DNA from: Bufo bufo
Lineage: Eukaryota > Chordata > Amphibia > Anura > Bufonidae
Length of the DNA stretch: 64,000 bases
NCBI RefSeq assembly: GCF_905171765.1
Contig: NC_053391.1
Span: 691,823,175 to 691,887,174 of the forward strand
Reading direction: 5' to 3'
This document shows positions 60,363 to 64,000 of the stretch, one piece after another. Each line of letters opens with the position of its first letter. The first letter of the stretch is position 1. A program made the translations under genes and the position numbers. The notes under the pieces were generated by a model. The model was not told the origin of the DNA. It was given only the letters and a program-made list of their open reading frames with translations, and searched no databases.

Positions 60363-60654
60363 CTCAGTGGAATTGTGACCCTCAGGTAGGAGGGGGGCAT
60401 ATTAATCGCAGGAGGCGTAGGGGCAGACATGATCCCACAATATGGCCACTATCAAAACACCCTGGGGTAATCCTAAGCACTGGCTAAATGTAATGTAATG
60501 GCACCTGAATATGAAGCGACCGCAGCTAAAGGCAGAGAGCAGGAGCCGCCGACCGCAGAGCACAGGAGCTGGATAACCGCAGGGCCGGAAGTGACGGAGG
60601 AACCGGAAGCCCTTAAGGAAAGCCCGCGAAACGCGGTAAGCTAATACAAGACGG

Positions 60655-60775
60655 CCGCTGAGATCTCGCGAGATCTCGCGAGATCTCGCGAGATCTCGCG
60701 GCCGGCCGGGATACTGAAGGCATTCCAAAATGGCCGCCGAGATCTCGCGAGATCTCGCGGCCGGTCTGACTACCG
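60655..60775. promoter_or_regulatory. TCTCGCGAGA cluster in the DIRS leader
   Basis: Four copies of the palindrome TCTCGCGAGA (60664-60673, 60674-60683, 60684-60693, 60743-60752), with ccaaaatggccgcc (60725-60738), a YY1-like motif, between the blocks. They lie about 300-400 bp upstream of the gag ATG in a CpG-rich stretch. TCTCGCGAGA is an established core element of vertebrate CpG promoters; use as the DIRS promoter is inferred. Confidence 0.55.
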
Positions 60776-61114
60776 AAGGTGCTCAGGAGAGGTGCCGCTG
60801 AAGCCTGGGAGAGGAGACTGCTCCGGTGAGTAAAGGGGGGAGCGCCGCACCAGCGAGCCGGATAGCCGCAGTGAGCGGCTGCCAGTAGTAAAGGGGGGAC
60901 GCAGTGAAGCGCAAATGGGTCAAAATAAAGCGCAGGGAATAAGCGCAGAGGCCCCAATAAATACAGAAGAGGCAAAAAAAAAAAACGGGCAGACAAAGTA
61001 AAAGGTAGCGCTGCTAGCAAACAGGGTTAGTCACCCTGGGTAAAAAGCACAAATACACAAAAACACTGATAAAGAAATTTCACAAGTGTACTTATTTGTT
61101 GGCAGCAGCAAAGA

Positions 61115-61274
61115 AAGAGGAAGGTCCAGAGGAAGAGCGGCCTATTATAGGGGCCAAAAGGGAGGGACCTTGGTTGCTATGGTTTCCTGTATGTAAATTT
61201 TTTCTCTTTGCTGCTATTGGTGGACAGTAAAGAAGGAGAAAGCAATATGAGCCTCCGTGTCTTGCTGTAAAACT
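61115..61274 (-). repeat. DIRS right inverted terminal repeat
   Basis: Complement of 51306-51430 apart from small indels: ggtccagaggaagagcggcc, ggtttcctgtatgtaaattt and gccgtgtcttg-type end. It ends at 61274 by comparison with the internal complementary region. Confidence 0.88.
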
Positions 61275-61310
61275 CAGGATCAGTACAGGATAAGTAATGT
61301 AATGTATGTT
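61275..61310 (-). repeat. 92-bp minisatellite remnant
   Basis: caggatcagtacaggataag and atgtaatgtatg continue the array broken at 51262, so DIRS inserted at the right edge of that array. Confidence 0.85.
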
Positions 61311-61419
61311 GCAAGGGATCGTTTACTTTTAGGGGGTTGCCATCACAGATTACTTCACCAGACAAGGGTAGAATAAAACACAGGTATGGGTCTCAGACAC
61401 TAGGCTGCCGTCTCCCCAC

Positions 61420-63188
61420 TCAGCTCTCGTCAGGTATAACTGTCATCTGGTCGCTACTAGTGACCGCCTGAATTTCGCAATACTTTGACCTGGTAGCTTC
61501 CCTCTCGGAGTTGCTAATGGCCACAGCACATATATCGCTTATGTTACTCGTGTCATTATTAACGCTGACCTCTAGGGGTACACATGAGCTAATCTCCACC
61601 TTGGACATTTCCTCAGTAACCATAGAACCCCGTGGAGACTGCATACCCACTTCTGGTACGTGTGGTACACACTCTAGCCCTGCCACATTGTCTACAATTT
61701 GGTCTCCTAGCGGTGTTTCTTCAACATTTATCAACACATTTACATCAGACACATGTTTACCAACAGGGGGAGCTTCTTCCCCAATCACAGCCTGCAAAGG
61801 AAAAGGCATGTCATTATTATCACATATTATCACATGACATCACATTTCCATTATGCATTTCGGCAAACATGGTACCATTACTTTGCACCTTATTTGCACC
61901 CTTGTTCTCAATGTACAGCTCCTTCACATTATCATTTAAAGGGACAGGTACAGGTTCTGCAGGAGTTTTGTCACTCTCTGCAGAAGTGTCTCCATTACTT
62001 AAAACCTCCAAGCATAAGGGGAAATTACGGCCCACCATTCCCTCATGTATGAGCGTATTTGTAACATCAGGTTCACAAGTCCCAGTTCTCACCGGAGACT
62101 CTCCCTCAGTGAGAACCACCTGATGGTCCGTATTATCCACATAATTGTCCCGAACATGTAACACTCTATCAGTCTCTGGGGCGGCCATCATGCTACCTCT
62201 TACCCGGGCTAGCATGCGATCTCTGACTTTCACCACCCCAAATCTAGATTTGATCACAGGCTCTTTGGGTGACCCAGAAACCTTCTCCCCTGCAGGTTCC
62301 TGCGAGGGAGTATCCGCAACAGGCTTACCCGCCTGTTCAGACACTGCGATTTTCCCAATGTCATACACTTCCGAGACGGTTTTTCGCCTCAGTGATTTTT
62401 TTGTCACTGACCCAGCCGGCTTCCACCGCGGCCGCCGCACGGTCACTGGATCTGCCACACAACTACTAACAGGAACAGTCTTACCGACCTGACGTCATGG
62501 ATTCGGGAGACGACGATATTCCCAGGACATCTCTACCAAGATCACCAGCCTTCTCTTGGTTCCTGGTATTCCGAACACCCGCAGACTCCTTACTGCAAAC
62601 GTTGCCACCGGGAACAGCATGGCCTGGAGTCCCGACTTTTCCTGGACGGTAACTCCAGCCGCACTCTTTAGGACTTTGCGCACACGTGCAGGAAACCTAG
62701 GATCTCCTGAGAGCCGCACCGCTCTCCACCTCCTTTTCTTCCCGACGGTTGCCCTTGGCAACGGCACACATCTTTTCCTCTGGAAATCCAGCCGCACAAC
62801 TCGAAGCCTTTTTTCCACTCCATAGCTGCCAGAAGAACGGAAAGTATTTGCCAAGCACAAACTCCACTTCCAGGGTCTCACATTTTAAGAGCTCCCATTG
62901 CACAGGGCCATAGTCCGTGATAAAGGTCAGAGACACGGTGACATCTGTCTCTGGCCCCTTCTTTAGAAAGTCCAGTACTTCAGGCTTAACCCGGGACACG
63001 CGTTGGCGGGAATATAAAGTGACCCACAGCGGTATTCCCCCAATCACCAACTCGCAGGATCTATCTGTATCAGATCTTCTAACCTCACAATCACCCATTG
63101 TGTAGTCCTGCTGCAGGTCGGTCTGCACAGACCTCATAGTGACCTCTTCTCTGGGCTTCTGGCCCTTTAAATCTCTGCACCACAGCAA
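61420..63188 (-). pseudogene. Unidentified ORF remnant (~590 codons in three frames)
   Basis: Reading 63188 to 61420: segment 1 (62697-63188) contains CELVIGGIPLWVTLYSRQRV and VSLTFITDYGPVQWELLK; segment 2 (62495-62881) is basic; segment 3 (61820-62458) opens MADPVTVRRPRWKPAGSVTK; segment 4 (61420-61833) is acidic. Adjacent segments overlap and change frame, as in a decayed single ORF. The composition (folded start, then disordered basic and acidic parts) suggests a retroelement gag/ORF1 product, but I do not recognise the family and see no zinc knuckle, RT or transposase. Confidence 0.5.
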
Positions 63189-63480
63189 AAATAGTCCACC
63201 AGGGCCGTCTTTGCCGCAGGGCTAAGGGGCAGCTACCCCGGGCCAAGTTGCTCCTGGGGGCCCCGGGCAGCTCGGTTTCCCGACTACCACATTCACTTGT
63301 GAGCGAGCGGCGTGTGGCTCCCTGCTCGCATTAGTGAAGGACTTGTCTGTCAATTACAATTACTTACTGCCGAGTCTCCCGGCCAGTGCCATGCTAGCTC
63401 CTCCTCCCAACCTCCGACCCGGGCCTGCCCTTGCATCCCTACGATATTGTACACTCAGGCATAGTTATTTGTATTGCCGT
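63189..63480. other. Spacer with a possible transposon tip
   Basis: cagggccgtctttgccgcag near 63201 resembles a recurrent DNA-transposon or MITE end. No partner end was found in the window. Confidence 0.35.
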
Positions 63481-63494
63481 CCTCAGGAGAGGGA

Positions 63495-63575
63495 GAGATG
63501 TGTCTGGGATTCGAACCCACAACCTTCTGTATCAGAGGCAAAGCACTTTTACCCTCACAGCCATAAGAGGTGCAT
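63495..63575 (-). repeat. tRNA-derived SINE-like sequence, copy 2
   Basis: Second copy of the 58760-58850 sequence: exact B box on the - strand (63507-63517) and a diverged A box region (TATGGCTGTGAGGGTAAAAG). It is followed by the same tactgttatagctg segment and tandem array. Confidence 0.65.
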
Positions 63576-63609
63576 TGGCACTGACTGAAAAAATATGAGA
63601 CTTCTACTG

Positions 63610-64000
63610 TTATAGCTGGCTAAGAGTACATCTATACACATGACAGCTGCCCCAACACACCCAGCACTGCTATATCTCTATATGACAGCTGTCCCAGCAC
63701 ACTCAGCTCTACTATATCTCTAAATATGATAGCTGCCCCAGCACACTCAGCTCTACTATATCTCTAAATATGATAGCTGCCCCAGCACACCCAGCTCTGC
63801 TACATCTATACACATGACAGCTGCCCTAACACACTCAGCTCTGCTATATCTCTATATATGACAGCTGCCCCAGCAAACCCAGCTCTGCTACATCTATACA
63901 CATGACAGCTGCCCAAACACACCCAGCTCTGCTACATCTATACACATGACAGCTGCCCTAACACACTCAGCTCTGCTATATCTCTATATATGACAGCTGC
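63610..64000 (+). repeat. Tandem array (catgacagctgcccc type), runs off the window
   Basis: Alternating 40-50 bp units: acatctatacacatgacagc and ctatatctctatatatgaca, joined by tgccccaacacacccagctc-like segments. The same array follows SINE copy 1 at 58880-59037. Confidence 0.9.

Larger units (their letters stand above)
51263..61274 (-). mobile_element. DIRS-type tyrosine-recombinase retrotransposon, interrupted
   Basis: Inverted terminal repeats (about 51306-51430 and 61115-61274, sharing gacacggaggc, tattgctttctccttcttta and ccaccaatagcagcaaagag). An internal complementary region (51878-51975) contains the complement of the left end followed directly by that of the right end. gag, RT/RNase H and tyrosine recombinase lie on the - strand. 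There is no target duplication: the flanks re-join to an uninterrupted minisatellite unit (ggatgtaact + caggatcag), with the triplet ACT shared by target and element end. Split by a 4.7-kb insertion (about 54366-59037). Confidence 0.93.

Noticed and set aside
60627..60640. Fourth hammerhead candidate (gaaacgcg)
   Set aside because: No CUGANGA at the right distance and no stem I pairing.

Overview
The window is eukaryotic nuclear DNA from a large, repeat-rich vertebrate genome, most likely an anuran amphibian. This is inferred from spliced exons of a vertebrate transporter and from the repeat mix: CR1 and L1 LINEs, Tc1/mariner, hAT, Harbinger-like foldbacks, a DIRS tyrosine-recombinase retroelement, a chromodomain Ty3/gypsy element and long minisatellites. 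There are no operons or ribosome binding sites to annotate.

The only host gene I can support is the 3' end of an organic anion transporter (SLCO family, best fit SLCO2B1) on the + strand. Four exons (1308-1477, 12411-12475, 19523-19643, 43759-43945) have compatible splice phases and together encode 180 codons plus a stop. They cover the end of the large extracellular loop, the last three membrane segments and the cytoplasmic tail. The three introns (10.9, 7.0 and 24.1 kb) are built almost wholly from repeats.

Intron 1 holds a 92-bp minisatellite split by a 5.3-kb chromovirus-type gypsy element (LTRs about 1.3% diverged, 5-bp target duplication) and by a CR1 LINE. Intron 2 holds a three-level nest: a ~1.6-kb palindromic element containing a 2.3-kb Harbinger-like foldback, which itself contains a 0.5-kb MITE; then a decayed CR1. 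Intron 3 holds a broken Tc1, a solitary hammerhead-ribozyme motif, a hAT element carrying a second foldback, and over 6 kb of a 36-bp minisatellite interrupted by a full-length L1 (17-bp target duplication) and a 1.63-kb Tc1 element.

Downstream of the gene lie a degenerate tandem repeat with a Tc1-derived foldback, a 2.9-kb near-perfect palindrome with a 15-bp target duplication and a hammerhead motif in each arm, another 92-bp minisatellite, and a DIRS element (51263-61274). The DIRS ends can be placed to the base by its internal complementary region. It is split by a 4.7-kb composite insertion containing about 80 copies of a 32-bp repeat. The window ends with unidentified broken ORFs on the - strand (61420-63188) and a tRNA-like SINE next to a tandem array.

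The observations I rate highest are the three type-I hammerhead motifs (stem covariation, minimal helix III, GUA cleavage site), the palindromic element that carries two of them, and the DIRS element with its TCTCGCGAGA-rich leader. All calls come from reading the sequence; no database or folding search was run.
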